Shown here one piece after another: positions 8,060-17,322 of a DNA stretch of 36,041 nucleotides. Source of the stretch: Acidobacteriota bacterium (GTDB lineage Bacteria; Acidobacteriota; Terriglobia; Bryobacterales; Bryobacteraceae). The stretch covers positions 1 to 36,041 of the forward strand of contig JANXMS010000404.1 of NCBI GenBank assembly GCA_025354525.1, read 5' to 3'. The position numbers and the translations under genes were made by a program. Numbering within the stretch: the stretch's first letter is position 1; each line of letters starts with the position of its first letter. The notes beneath the pieces were generated by a model that was not told where the DNA came from, did no database searches, and saw nothing but the letters and a program-made list of their open reading frames with translations.

Positions 8060-8066
8060 CGCGGAG

Positions 8067-8987
8067 TCAGGCCGGAGTGCAGCCGTCGAGGACGCCCGGT
8101 TCGACGCGGTTGCGGCCGTTGTGTTTGGCACGATAGAGCGCCTCGTCGGCAGCCCGGAGCAACGTTTCGGCCTCGACGTTGGGGCAGAAGGTGGCGTAAC
8201 CCAAACTTGCCGTGACGGTAAGCAAAGTGGTGCCAGAGGCGACTGGTTCGGCCCCGATGGCACTGCGAACGCGTTCCGCCAAAGCGGCCAAGTCCGCCGC
8301 AGCTCTGGGAGCCACGATCAGGAACTCTTCGCCCCCGTAGCGCCCGACGGCATCCTCTTCGTCGAGCACGTTTTGAATGCGCTCCGATGCTCCGATCAGG
8401 ACCGCGTCACCGGCGGCGTGACCATAAACATCGTTGACCAGCTTAAACTTATCGAGGTCGAGCATGATGACCCCGAGCGGAGAACGGAACTCCTCGGCGA
8501 TCTTCATCTGGTCGGCTAGGATTTCCCTGATGCGTGCGCGGTTTTTGAGGCCGGTCAGGGTGTCGTGAGTGGCCTGTTTGCGCAGCGCTTCGCGGGCCGA
8601 GAGCAACTCATCCTGAAGTTCGACGATCCGGCGTCCGGCGCGGAGGCGAACCCGCAGTTCTTGTTGATCGAACGGTTTGACGACGTAGTCATCGGCACCC
8701 GCCGTCATGCCTTCAATTACGTCTTCCTTCTGTGTCCGCCCGGTGAGCAGAAGAATATAGATGTAGGCATCGCCACCCTTTTGCCGAACCATTTCACAGA
8801 CTTGGGGGCCGGTGAGCCCAGGCATCATCCAATCTAAGACGGCCAACCGAGGAGCATCCGGCTGCCTCAGTACTTCCCAAGCTTGAGTACCATCAGAGGC
8901 GGAGACCACCTCATACCCCCATTTCTTCACCATGCTACTCAGCAGGTGGCGGGAAACGTTACTGTCGTCGGCAACAAGGATCTTCAT
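8067..8987 (-). CDS. Response regulator with GGDEF diguanylate cyclase output
   Basis: A 306-residue protein from ATG 8985-8987 (a TTG six bases upstream would add two residues). Counting from that TTG, the receiver domain spans about 3-122, with acidic pair D9/D10, phosphoacceptor D54, T84 and K106. A short helical linker (about 123-142) leads to the GGDEF domain from about 143: HDTLTGLKNR, DLDKFKLVND and the active-site GGEEF at 220-224, so it should make cyclic di-GMP from GTP when phosphorylated, like PleD/WspR. The inhibitory I-site position holds DEED rather than RxxD, suggesting no product feedback at that site. No cognate kinase is adjacent. Confidence 0.92.
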   Translation of the reverse strand: MKILVADDSNVSRHLLSSMVKKWGYEVVSASDGTQAWEVLRQPDAPRLAVLDWMMPGLTGPQVCEMVRQKGGDAYIYILLLTGRTQKEDVIEGMTAGADDYVVKPFDQQELRVRLRAGRRIVELQDELLSAREALRKQATHDTLTGLKNRARIREILADQMKIAEEFRSPLGVIMLDLDKFKLVNDVYGHAAGDAVLIGASERIQNVLDEEDAVGRYGGEEFLIVAPRAAADLAALAERVRSAIGAEPVASGTTLLTVTASLGYATFCPNVEAETLLRAADEALYRAKHNGRNRVEPGVLDGCTPA

Positions 8988-9420
8988 GCTCAAAGAGGTA
9001 AGAAAAAGGACTCGATCGGAGGTCTTATCGGCAGAATTGAAAAATATTTAGTTTCGAGTGCTCAGTACGCCGCAGACAGGCGGGGTCAATTCGGATTGCT
9101 GTTTCATGATAACCGACAAACTGGTGGTTGCTACTCAAAGTCTCTTTGTTTTCTTTCTAGCCGACGCACTTTTGCAGGACATCGAGCACACGGCATCTAG
9201 CCCCTCCGGAGTGCTATCGGCGAAATCGCGGGCTCGCATTAGCGCCGGGCCGCAAGAAATCACAATTTTCGATATTTCCCAAGTAGACTTCTCAGGTGGC
9301 GCGAGGGTTTTACAAAAAGCGCGTTTTTTCGATTCGACGAAGGCGGCATGGTATCTTGAAAAAGACGGCGGCGAGGTCTCGCATCGAACCGTCGGCAAGA
9401 GGAAGGATTCAAGAAAGCCC
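8988..9420. other. Upstream region of the GGDEF gene and clpP
   Basis: These 433 bases separate the divergent response-regulator gene and clpP. The clpP frame happens to stay open upstream as far as 9058, but the encoded sequence has no recognisable domain and true ClpP proteins begin near [13 protein letters not shown], so I read it as noncoding leader. It is richer in A and T than its surroundings, as expected for promoters; no clear -35/-10 pair was identified. A purine-rich AAGAGGAAGGA at 9398-9408 may serve as the clpP ribosome-binding site. Confidence 0.5.
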
Positions 9421-10029
9421 ATGGAAAACTCCGTTTTAATCCCGATGGTGGTGGAGCAGAACTCGCGCGGCGAACGTGCCTACGATATCTATTCGCGCCT
9501 GCTTAAAGAAAACATCATTTTTCTCGGGACGCCAATCGACGACAATGTCGCCAACCTAACCATCGCCCAGATTTTATTCCTGGCCGCGGAAGACCCGGAG
9601 CGGGACATTTCGATCTACATCAACTCCCCTGGTGGATCGATTACGGCTGGTTTAGCCATTCTCGATACGATGAACCTGGTTCAACCCGACATTGTTACTT
9701 ACTGCGTGGGACAAGCGGCATCCATGGCCGCCGTGCTGTTGGCTTGCGGCGCGAAGGGCAAGCGTTACTCCCTGCCGAATTCCCGAATTTTGATCCACCA
9801 GCCGTCGATGCACGGCTTGGCCGGACAAGCCACCGACATCGATATTTACGCTCGTGAAATTCTGAAAATGCGGGAGTCGCTGAATCAGATTTTGGCGACC
9901 GCCACCGGCCAGACCACTGAGAAGATCGCCCGTGATGTGGATCGCGACTACATCATGCGTCCCGAAGAAGCGATCAAGTACGGGATGATCGACCGCGTCA
10001 TCTCAAACAGCAAGGACATGGCGAAGTAA
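9421..10029 (+). CDS. clpP: ATP-dependent Clp protease proteolytic subunit
   Basis: A 202-residue serine protease that forms the double-heptamer chamber working with ClpX or ClpA-type unfoldases in the cytoplasm. The catalytic serine is S101 in [12 protein letters not shown] and the histidine is H126 in [12 protein letters not shown]; the catalytic aspartate lies in the RDVDRD stretch (171-176). [12 protein letters not shown] (69-80) is the oxyanion-forming strand typical of the family. Length matches bacterial ClpP. The start is ATG 9421, where homology begins and a purine-rich AGGAAGGA lies upstream. The usual neighbours tig and clpX are absent; instead an APC permease begins directly at the stop codon. 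Confidence 0.97.
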   Translation: MENSVLIPMVVEQNSRGERAYDIYSRLLKENIIFLGTPIDDNVANLTIAQILFLAAEDPERDISIYINSPGGSITAGLAILDTMNLVQPDIVTYCVGQAASMAAVLLACGAKGKRYSLPNSRILIHQPSMHGLAGQATDIDIYAREILKMRESLNQILATATGQTTEKIARDVDRDYIMRPEEAIKYGMIDRVISNSKDMAK

Positions 10030-11232
10030 GTGCGCCCGGGCGGCGACCTGCGCAGGTCCCTCGGGCCGGCGCAGGTAGTTGCAGCCGGGGTTTCGTGTAT
10101 TGTGGGCGCGGGAATTTATCTCTCGCTCGGCGACTTGGTGGCCCCGTTGGGGCCATTTGTCGTTTTTGCCTTTGTCTTGGCGGGCTTGGCCTGTGGGCTG
10201 ACGGCGTTGAGCTACGCTCGGTTCGCGTCGCGTTTCCCAGAGGCCGGCAGCGCCTTTTCCTACGTCCGGCAAGGCTATGGGTTGAGGGCGGGATGGATGA
10301 CGGGATGGGCGCTGGTCCTGGAATACACCGTCGGCGCGGGGGCTGTTGTGGGCCTTTGGAGCTACTTGATTGAGAAAGAGTTAGGGTGGCCGCAGCCGAT
10401 CGTGATTCTGATTTCGATGACAGTGGTGACGGGACTGGTGATAGCGGGCGTCGAGCTTTGGAGCTGGATAACGTTGTCGTTGGTCGTATTGAAAGTTGGT
10501 ACTCTACTGCTTTTTTGCGCACTGGCGGCGGTTGGCCCGGCGGCGGACGGTCCTCTCAGCTACGGCTTCACGCCGGGCGAGTTCCTACGCGTCGCCGGGA
10601 TGGCGATATTTTCATTTCTCGGCTTTGAAAGCGTGTCTACTTTGGCTCAGGAAACGCGAAATCCGAAGCGGGATATGCCGGTCGGCATCCTGGGTTCGCT
10701 CCTGCTCGCCACGCTGCTCTACGTGGCCGTGGCGGGCCTGTACGTGCGGGTAACCCCGCAAGCCGATTGGGGGTCGGCCAACCCGCTGGCCGGGGCGCTA
10801 TGCCGCCTGGGATACGCCGGGCTTCGACCGGTCGTCACCGGCAGCGTCGTCGTCGGACTATCGACGGTCGCGATGGCGATGGTCGTCGGGCAGACCCGAA
10901 TCCTGTATGCTATGGCGCGGGCGGGTTTGGGTCCGGCTGCGTTTGGCGAGGTCCATCCGCGATTCGGCACGCCGTGGAAGGGCACCCTCGCCGTCGCGTT
11001 CGCGGTTACCGGCCTGGCATTGGCCGCGCCGGGAAACTTACTCTACCGTGTCGCTATTGTCGGGACTTTGAGTGTATTTACGGCCGTGGCGCTGGCGGGT
11101 GCAAGCCGTTGGCTGGCGTGGCCGGCGGCGGCGATCAACTTGGCACTGATGGCAGGCTTAGGATGGGAAGCCTGGACGGCGACGGCAATCTGGATGGGCA
11201 TAGGCTGGTTCACTTACAAGGAACAACGATGA
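10030..11232 (+). CDS. APC superfamily amino acid/polyamine permease
   Basis: A 400-residue integral membrane transporter. The N-terminus (LRRSLGPAQVVAAGVSCIVG then AGIYLSLG) carries the conserved APC first-helix motif with the helix-breaking GAGIY that forms the substrate site. About 11-12 hydrophobic segments follow; FSFLGFESVSTLAQETRNP is the typical TM6 motif. It is somewhat shorter than the common 430-500 residues. The substrate cannot be told from sequence. The GTG start follows the clpP TAA with no gap, and its own TGA overlaps the next ATG as ATGA (11229-11232). Coupling with a sugar-acid dehydratase-like enzyme suggests the two may serve one catabolic task. Confidence 0.88.
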   Translation: MRPGGDLRRSLGPAQVVAAGVSCIVGAGIYLSLGDLVAPLGPFVVFAFVLAGLACGLTALSYARFASRFPEAGSAFSYVRQGYGLRAGWMTGWALVLEYTVGAGAVVGLWSYLIEKELGWPQPIVILISMTVVTGLVIAGVELWSWITLSLVVLKVGTLLLFCALAAVGPAADGPLSYGFTPGEFLRVAGMAIFSFLGFESVSTLAQETRNPKRDMPVGILGSLLLATLLYVAVAGLYVRVTPQADWGSANPLAGALCRLGYAGLRPVVTGSVVVGLSTVAMAMVVGQTRILYAMARAGLGPAAFGEVHPRFGTPWKGTLAVAFAVTGLALAAPGNLLYRVAIVGTLSVFTAVALAGASRWLAWPAAAINLALMAGLGWEAWTATAIWMGIGWFTYKEQR

Positions 11233-12392
11233 AGATTACACGCATTTTGACTAAGGTCGTCCATGCGCGAATGCGGAACTGGATATTCGTGAAAGTAGAG
11301 ACCGATCAAGCGGGGCTTTACGGGTGGGGCGAAGCGACACTTGAATGGAAGACCAAGAGTGTCGTAGGTGCCGTCGAGGACCTGGCTGTGCTGTTGATCG
11401 GGCAGGATCCACGGCGCATTGAGCACCTTTGGCAGATCATGCACCGCCAGTATTTTTGGCGCGGCGGGATTATCAACTACACCGCTATCAGCGGCATCGA
11501 CCAAGCGTTGTGGGATATCAAGGGCAAGGAGCTAGGCCGGCCCGTACATGAGTTACTCGGCGGCCCGGTCCGCGATACATTGCGTTTCTATGACCATCTG
11601 GGCGGCGGCAAGATGGAAGATATCTACGGTGCCTCCGATCCGGGCTACTTCGCCGAACGAATCCTGATGTCGATGGAGGAGGGATTTACCGCCGTGAAAT
11701 CCATGCCGATCCCGATTTCCGATCCTATTGAACGGGCCGGAACGTTAAAGCGGGCCGCGAAGTGCGTCGAAGCAATGCGCCTAGCCGCGGGGGATGACGT
11801 CGACATCATGCTCGACCTCCATGCGCGCACGACCCCGGCGGCGGCCATTCAATTCGGGATGATGCTGGTGGACTACAACCTGTATTGGTATGAGGAGCCG
11901 TGTTGGCCGGAGTCAATCGACGGTCTGGCGGAGGTCGCCCGAGCGCTTCCCTTCCCCATCGCCACGGGCGAACGGCTGGTGGGTCGATGGGAATATCGGG
12001 AGTTGTTCGAAAAACGCGCCTGCGCGATTGTGCAGCCCGATTGCTCGCACTGCGGAGGCATTACCGAGGTCCGTAAGATCGCTGCCATGGCGGAAACGTA
12101 CTTGATGTCGGTGGCGTGTCATAACCCGCAGGGCCCGATTTCAACCGCGGCTTGCACCCACGTCGCCTTCGCGACGCCGAACTATCTGATTCAAGAGGTT
12201 GTCCGCAAAGACGTGCCTTGGCGTGCAGAAGTTGTCACCGGGCAGATCCCAATTGTAAACGGCCAAGCGGTGCCTCCGACTGCTCCCGGCTTGGGCATCG
12301 ATATCAACGAAGCGGCAGCCGACCGTCACCCGTGGGAGCCTGAGGTAACAATGAACTTCTTCCGCCGAGACGGCAGCGTCGCCGACTGGTAA
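11229..12392 (+). CDS. Enolase-superfamily dehydratase, D-galactonate dehydratase-like
   Basis: A 387-residue mandelate racemase/muconate lactonizing enzyme family protein. The Mg ligands are D196 (LDLHAR), E222 (YEEP) and E248 (TGERL); the acid/base residues are H198 and H298 (ACHNPQGP). All five sit exactly 13 residues after those I recall for E. coli DgoD (D183, H185, E209, E235, H285), supporting the galactonate dehydratase subgroup, which removes water from an aldonic acid to give a 2-keto-3-deoxy acid. The exact sugar acid is uncertain, as this subgroup contains several specificities. It is translationally coupled (ATGA) to the upstream permease, and a strong hairpin terminator follows. 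Confidence 0.85.
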   Translation: MKITRILTKVVHARMRNWIFVKVETDQAGLYGWGEATLEWKTKSVVGAVEDLAVLLIGQDPRRIEHLWQIMHRQYFWRGGIINYTAISGIDQALWDIKGKELGRPVHELLGGPVRDTLRFYDHLGGGKMEDIYGASDPGYFAERILMSMEEGFTAVKSMPIPISDPIERAGTLKRAAKCVEAMRLAAGDDVDIMLDLHARTTPAAAIQFGMMLVDYNLYWYEEPCWPESIDGLAEVARALPFPIATGERLVGRWEYRELFEKRACAIVQPDCSHCGGITEVRKIAAMAETYLMSVACHNPQGPISTAACTHVAFATPNYLIQEVVRKDVPWRAEVVTGQIPIVNGQAVPPTAPGLGIDINEAAADRHPWEPEVTMNFFRRDGSVADW

Positions 12393-12399
12393 TCGGAAT

Positions 12400-12431
12400 A
12401 GACGCGGCCCTGATACTCCAGGGCCGCGTCT
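12400..12431. terminator. Hairpin terminator between convergent genes
   Basis: A perfect 13-bp stem, AGACGCGGCCCTG and CAGGGCCGCGTCT, encloses the loop ATACTC. It lies between the stop codons of the dehydratase-like gene (plus) and the RRM gene (minus) and could end transcription from both sides. The T-tract on the plus strand is weak (TCTTCAT). Confidence 0.75.
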
Positions 12432-12442
12432 TCATCGCAAGA

Positions 12443-12886
12443 CTACCAGCGACCGCCGCCGCCGCCGCCCTTACCACCGCGACCGCCACCACCACCGCCG
12501 CGACCACCACCACCACCGCCGCCAAAGCCGCCGCCCTTACCGCGACCACCGCCGCCACCACCACCACCACCGAACCCGCCACCACCGCCACCACCGGACG
12601 GACGAAAGCCGCCGCCACCGCCGCCGCCAGGGCCGCGCTCTTCCCGAGGACGGGCTTCTTCCACTTTCATCGGACGGCCGCCGAGATCGTAACCATTGAG
12701 GGCCATGACCGCAGCATCACCTTCCGCATCATTAGGCATTTCCACAAAGCCAATGCCGCGCATCTGCCCGGTATCACGATCCCGCAACAAATGAACGCGA
12801 TCCACCGCGCCGTACTGGCCAAACATCTGCAGCAATTCATCATCGCGAACGTCGTAGGGCAGGTTGCCTACAAAAATATTCTTCAT
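12443..12886 (-). CDS. RRM RNA-binding protein with glycine-rich tail
   Basis: A 147-residue protein. Residues 1-80 form one RNA-recognition motif: RNP2 IFVGNL (4-9) and RNP1 RGIGFVEM (43-50) carry the aromatic residues that stack on RNA. From about residue 86 the tail is almost all glycine with scattered R, K, F and S, ending GGGGGGRW. This is the architecture of bacterial glycine-rich RNA-binding proteins (cyanobacterial Rbp type), often cold- or stress-linked, thought to act as RNA chaperones. A good AAGGAG ribosome-binding site precedes the start. It lies downstream of and in the same direction as the TonB receptor, with 121 bp between. Confidence 0.93.
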   Translation of the reverse strand: MKNIFVGNLPYDVRDDELLQMFGQYGAVDRVHLLRDRDTGQMRGIGFVEMPNDAEGDAAVMALNGYDLGGRPMKVEEARPREERGPGGGGGGGFRPSGGGGGGGFGGGGGGGGGRGKGGGFGGGGGGGRGGGGGGRGGKGGGGGGRW

Positions 12887-13007
12887 CGATCAAGATCTCC
12901 TTACCTAGCAAATCCAATATTCCGCGCAAGAAAGACCCACTACCAATGAAGAACGCAAGACTGACTCCGCGCGAACCGGCTGCCCTTATAGCATAACCCG
13001 AACCGGA

Positions 13008-16000
13008 CTAGAAGAGAAGTTTAATTCCTAGTTGCAAATGGCGCGGAGCCTGCGCCGAGAGTACACGACCGAAGGTACCGGAACCGAAAACCGAGTCAGG
13101 TAAGTCGAAATTTGCCCGGTTAGCTACATTGAATGCCTCCGCCCGAAACTGTAAATTTATACGCTCGGAAAGTGCCATATTCTTGGTCACCGATACGTCA
13201 AGATTAGCGAGACCCGGGCCGGTTAGAATATTGCGCCCGGAGTTGCCAAAAGTCCCGAAAGGCTGGAGGGCAAAAGCCGAAGTATCAAACCAACGTTCCG
13301 GAACGGGGTTAGCCAGCTTGCCATCGGCAAGGCGATTCGGGCGATCATTAGCACCAAAACCGAAGCTCGTACGGCCGGTATTGGAGCGGTCGAGATCCGG
13401 TAGCAATGAGACACCAAAGGGCCGGCCGGATTGGAAGGTCCAGATACCGTTGGTCTGCCAACCGCCCAGCCAGCGATGACCCTTTCCAAACGGTAGGTCA
13501 TAGACATAGGCGAGCGACAAACGCTGACGGACATCGAAGCTCGACCGAGCCCGCTCCAGCCGCCAGTTGTTGGAATCCATCGGGAAGTTCGGATCTGCCG
13601 CGGTCGAGAAAAAATTCGATGCGTCGTCAATCGACTTTGCAAGCGCATAGCTGCCCAGCAGAGTAAGGCCGCGCGAGACCCGCTGTTCGAATCGAGCCTG
13701 GAGCGAATGGTAATTGGAGTTACTTCGCGATTCGATTGCGGTTATATCCCCGTAGAACGGATTCGGACGGAGGTTTTGCTGACTGGCATTCGCGTTGGCC
13801 TGATTGATATCCCGCCCCGAATGGAGCTTCGTACCCTTCGTCCCCACATAGCCGACTTCGAGCACTCGCCCGGTGCCGAATTGACGTTGCAGGTTCAGGC
13901 TCCAGTTCTGCATGTAGGCGGTGCGCAAATTGCGTTGATAGGTAACCGCTGATGGAGGCAGAGCCAAAGGAAAATTGGCCGGGAAGGGGTCGTGGAGCAG
14001 AAGGTTATACTGCTCGAAGGTAAAGTAAGTGCCGACGTTGTAATACGGAGGATTGAAATAGATGCCTTCACCGGGCGCCAGCGGGGCCTGATCGTAGTAA
14101 ATTCCGTAACCAGCCCGCAGCACCGTTTTGTCATTCAGCGAGTAAGCGAGACCAACCCGGGGAGCGAAATTATTCCGGTCGGGAAGGAAGGCTCCGCGCG
14201 GGATGCCGTTCGTGCCGAGCTGGTTCAGTTGGCCGTTCGTCAGGTTGTAGATCGACGCTCGATCCGCCGCATCGACCGGCGGCGTCGCGAACTCATAACG
14301 GACGCCCAAATTGAGCGTCAGCTTGGGGCTGACCTTCCACGTATCCTGGGCGAAAAACGAAGACGACTTGGACCGCAGCCGTTGATTATTTGTGCCCCGG
14401 GCGACGGCTGAAACGCTGACGAGCCCTTGCATCATCTCCGCCAAAGCGTTGCCAGTGAATCCGACAAACGACAAGAGACCTCGCGAAAGAACGTTGCGAT
14501 AAGCGTTCTGTTGCTGGATCCGGTAGTCAAACCCAAACTTAAAAAGATGACGGTTGCGGGTCCAGGTGACTTGATCAACGACTTGGTAGGAGTTGGTAAC
14601 GCCACGTTGGGGGTTGTTGTATTCGTCGCCGATGGCACCGAACCCGGCGATGGAGATGAAGCTGAGGCCGGTGTTGATCGGATTCGGCGACACGACGGGC
14701 AGCCCAACGCGCTGGTTCAAATTGGCGGCCTGCTGTTCCTGCATGACGCCCAGAGCAACCCGGTTGAACCCAAGTCGAAGTTCGTTCAAAAGATTCGGCC
14801 GAAACGCGTGCACCTCAGAGATCATCAGGTTCTGACCACGGCGGGCGTTGCGCGACCCGTAGCCAGGCAGCGGTGAAAACGAGGCACCGGCGAAAGGTTC
14901 CAGAAAGTCGCGATCGGCGAACGAGTAGCGCGCCGAAAGGTCTGAGTTGCGGGCTAGACGATGGTCGAACTTCAGGTCAAAGGATTGGTTGGAGTCGCGA
15001 GCGATGGGCGCGGACGCAAAATTCTGGCTGGGATCGGCCCGGTTGGGCAACGGGTATAACGCGGCGATACCGCGGGCGATGGGGTGCTGCCGCTCGATAG
15101 GAATCCGGTTGCCGGGGAAGGGGCGCTGGGTGAAGAGGTCGATGGGCGGGGTGCGGGGGTCGGACTGTGAAAAGTCGCCGACGCGCTCCAGTGCAGTCGG
15201 AACGCGCGTGGACCGCGAGATGCCTTCGCGACCGAGACGCGATTCGAAGTCGGCAAAAAGGAAGGAACGATTTTTGACGATGGGCCCGCCGAAGGCGGTG
15301 CCGAACTGGTTCCGTTGATATCGCGGATCTGGCCCGGCGGGGGCAAAAAAGTTCCGCGCATCCATGGCCTGATTGCGGAAAAACTCGTAGGCGGAACCGT
15401 GCAGCGCGTTCGTGCCGGACTTCAGCACGACGTTCACTTGGCCCCCAGCGTTACGGGCGAAGGCCGCATCGTAGCTTCCGGTCAAAACTTCGAACTCGCG
15501 GATGGCATCCACCGAAGGGGTCACGCCAACCCCGTTTAGCTTCGGGTCGCCGTTGTAAACGCCATCCAAGGTGAAGCCGTTGGCGGAATCTCGAGCGCCG
15601 TTTGAGTTGAAAGTGAAGTCGCCCCGCACGGTGCCGGACGAGCCTTGCGCCGGCAGGGTGATCCCAGGGACGAGCAGTGCAAGAGATTGGAAGTTACGGC
15701 CATCCAGGGGCAGCGCGACGATCTGCCGATTTTCGATCGTGGTGCCCAGCGATTGGGTGTCGGTCTTCAGGGACTCGGTGGGGGCGTTGACTTCGATTAC
15801 CTCGGCTCTGTCGCCGGGTTGGATCAACATCTCAAGACGCTGCTCCTGGTTTACGCGAAGGGTGACGGTCGAAGAGGTGCGGCGAAAGCCGGGAGAATCA
15901 ATCGTAACTTTGTACTCGCCAGGCGGGAGAAGGGCTAAGGAAAAAGCTCCTGCGGCATCTGTCCGGGCGGTCCAAGTGCGGCCCGTCGCAACTTGGGTCA

Positions 16001-16133
16001 CGACGAGGTTGGCGTCTCGGACGATGGCCTTTGACCCATCGCGCACCGAAACGTTCAGTAGGCCGCGCAGAGTTTGGCCGGGAAGGAGAGAGAGGAAGAA
16101 AAACAGCAGAACCACGAAGCGAATCATCTTCAT
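13008..16133 (-). CDS. Oar-like TonB-dependent outer membrane receptor
   Basis: A 1041-residue outer membrane protein. The frame stays open up to 16328, but the signal peptide MKMIRFVVLLFFFLSLLPGQ fixes the start at ATG 16131-16133. Next comes a carboxypeptidase-regulatory-like domain (about 20-105; GVF/AGAFSLALLPPGEYKVTI pattern), then a TonB plug (ESLKTDTQSLGTTIENRQI, SYDAAFARNAGGQVNVVLKS), then a long beta-barrel ending in phenylalanine (LQLGIKLLF), the usual barrel sorting signal. Such Oar-type receptors are expanded in Acidobacteriota and probably import plant or microbial oligosaccharides; the ligand here is unknown. The start is only 16 bp from that of the divergent PQQ-like gene. Confidence 0.92.
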   Translation of the reverse strand: MKMIRFVVLLFFFLSLLPGQTLRGLLNVSVRDGSKAIVRDANLVVTQVATGRTWTARTDAAGAFSLALLPPGEYKVTIDSPGFRRTSSTVTLRVNQEQRLEMLIQPGDRAEVIEVNAPTESLKTDTQSLGTTIENRQIVALPLDGRNFQSLALLVPGITLPAQGSSGTVRGDFTFNSNGARDSANGFTLDGVYNGDPKLNGVGVTPSVDAIREFEVLTGSYDAAFARNAGGQVNVVLKSGTNALHGSAYEFFRNQAMDARNFFAPAGPDPRYQRNQFGTAFGGPIVKNRSFLFADFESRLGREGISRSTRVPTALERVGDFSQSDPRTPPIDLFTQRPFPGNRIPIERQHPIARGIAALYPLPNRADPSQNFASAPIARDSNQSFDLKFDHRLARNSDLSARYSFADRDFLEPFAGASFSPLPGYGSRNARRGQNLMISEVHAFRPNLLNELRLGFNRVALGVMQEQQAANLNQRVGLPVVSPNPINTGLSFISIAGFGAIGDEYNNPQRGVTNSYQVVDQVTWTRNRHLFKFGFDYRIQQQNAYRNVLSRGLLSFVGFTGNALAEMMQGLVSVSAVARGTNNQRLRSKSSSFFAQDTWKVSPKLTLNLGVRYEFATPPVDAADRASIYNLTNGQLNQLGTNGIPRGAFLPDRNNFAPRVGLAYSLNDKTVLRAGYGIYYDQAPLAPGEGIYFNPPYYNVGTYFTFEQYNLLLHDPFPANFPLALPPSAVTYQRNLRTAYMQNWSLNLQRQFGTGRVLEVGYVGTKGTKLHSGRDINQANANASQQNLRPNPFYGDITAIESRSNSNYHSLQARFEQRVSRGLTLLGSYALAKSIDDASNFFSTAADPNFPMDSNNWRLERARSSFDVRQRLSLAYVYDLPFGKGHRWLGGWQTNGIWTFQSGRPFGVSLLPDLDRSNTGRTSFGFGANDRPNRLADGKLANPVPERWFDTSAFALQPFGTFGNSGRNILTGPGLANLDVSVTKNMALSERINLQFRAEAFNVANRANFDLPDSVFGSGTFGRVLSAQAPRHLQLGIKLLF

Positions 16134-16149
16134 AGGATACTGGATCCCG

Positions 16150-17322
16150 ATGAGACGATACGCATTTTTTGCCGTGATTGCCTGTTTACAAGGGGCGGAC
16201 TGGCCGCAACACCTCGGCCCGAACCGGAACGGAGTGGCCAATGAGGGCGATTTCGCCCCAACCGGCAAGATCGTTTGGAGCCGCGAAGTGGGGGCGGGAT
16301 TCGCGGCACCGGTGGTGAGCGAGGGCAAGGTTTATCTTTACCATCGCGTCGGAAACGACGAAATCTGCGAAGCGATGGAGGCTGACACCGGAAAAACCCG
16401 CTGGAAGACAGCCGTGCCGACGAACTACCGCGACGATTTCGGCTTCGACGAAGGGCCCCGCGCTGCACCGGTAGTGGCCGGAGGGCGGGTCTTCGTCCAC
16501 GGTGCCCACGGAGTTCTCACCGCCATGGACGCCGCGACCGGCAAGGCGCTCTGGCAGATTTCGACCATGACCGTCTTCGGGGTTGAGAAGCAGTTCTTCG
16601 GGCAAGCATCGTCCCCGCTCGTGATGGGGGATAGGGTGCTATTGCAGATTGGTGGGAAGGCGGGGATTGCGGCCTTCGACGTCGCGACCGGCAAACAACT
16701 ATGGACAGCGACGACAGACGAGGCCGGCCATGCGAGCCCGGTTCCGTATAAGAATGGCGAAGCGGTGTTCTTCACGCGGACGGGCCTCGTGGTGCTCGAT
16801 ACCGCGTCGGGAAAAGTGCGCGGACAGATGCGTTGGCGGGCGCGATCGAACACGACGGTGAACGCGGCGACGCCGGTGGTGGCCGGAGACCAAGTGTTTG
16901 TAACGTCGAGCTACGACGTCGGTGCGGCGCTGGTCGACTTAACGAAGACCCCGTTGAAACCCATCTGGAGCGGTGATGAGTCTTTAAGTGCTCACTACGC
17001 TACGCCGGTACTTAAAGACGGCTTTCTGTATGGGTTTCATGGGCGACAGGAGATGGGGCCGGAGCTTCGGTGTATTGAGATGAAGAACGGAAACGTGAAG
17101 TGGAACACGATGAAGTTCGGGACCGGGACGGTGTTGCTGGCAGGAACGAAGTTAGTGGTGATGCGAGAAAAGGGCGACCTGCTGATTGCCGAGGCGAGCC
17201 CGAAGGGATACAAGAAGTTGAACGAGTTCAAGATTTTGGATGGGACGGTGCGGGCGGCTCCGGCTCTGGCGAACGGGACGTTGTTTGTGCGGAACGAGCG
17301 GAAGTTAGTGGCTGTGCGGTAA
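16150..17322 (+). CDS. Secreted PQQ-like (BamB-type) beta-propeller protein
   Basis: A 390-residue protein with a short signal peptide (MRRYAFFAVIACLQGADWPQ) and the WPQ-x-L-GPNRNGV entry typical of PQQ-like propellers, followed by repeated blades (AMEADTGKTRWKT, AMDAATGKALWQI, AFDVATGKQLWTA, VLDTASGKVRGQM). Each blade ends in the tryptophan-docking pattern of quinoprotein dehydrogenases, but the catalytic residues of a true PQQ dehydrogenase are not apparent, so a structural or binding role is as likely. It is divergent from the Oar-like receptor with 16 bp between start codons, hinting at a shared role at the envelope. Confidence 0.88.
   Translation: MRRYAFFAVIACLQGADWPQHLGPNRNGVANEGDFAPTGKIVWSREVGAGFAAPVVSEGKVYLYHRVGNDEICEAMEADTGKTRWKTAVPTNYRDDFGFDEGPRAAPVVAGGRVFVHGAHGVLTAMDAATGKALWQISTMTVFGVEKQFFGQASSPLVMGDRVLLQIGGKAGIAAFDVATGKQLWTATTDEAGHASPVPYKNGEAVFFTRTGLVVLDTASGKVRGQMRWRARSNTTVNAATPVVAGDQVFVTSSYDVGAALVDLTKTPLKPIWSGDESLSAHYATPVLKDGFLYGFHGRQEMGPELRCIEMKNGNVKWNTMKFGTGTVLLAGTKLVVMREKGDLLIAEASPKGYKKLNEFKILDGTVRAAPALANGTLFVRNERKLVAVR

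Noticed and set aside
9058-9420. N-terminal extension of ClpP
   Set aside because: Sequence before ATG 9421 has no similarity to ClpP as I know it, and a purine-rich ribosome-binding site precedes 9421.
12443-12620. GC-rich microsatellite in the RRM gene
   Set aside because: Fully explained as glycine codons of the tail typical for this protein family.
16134-16328. 65-residue N-terminal extension of the Oar-like receptor
   Set aside because: A canonical signal peptide starts at 16133; the extension is antisense to the propeller gene.
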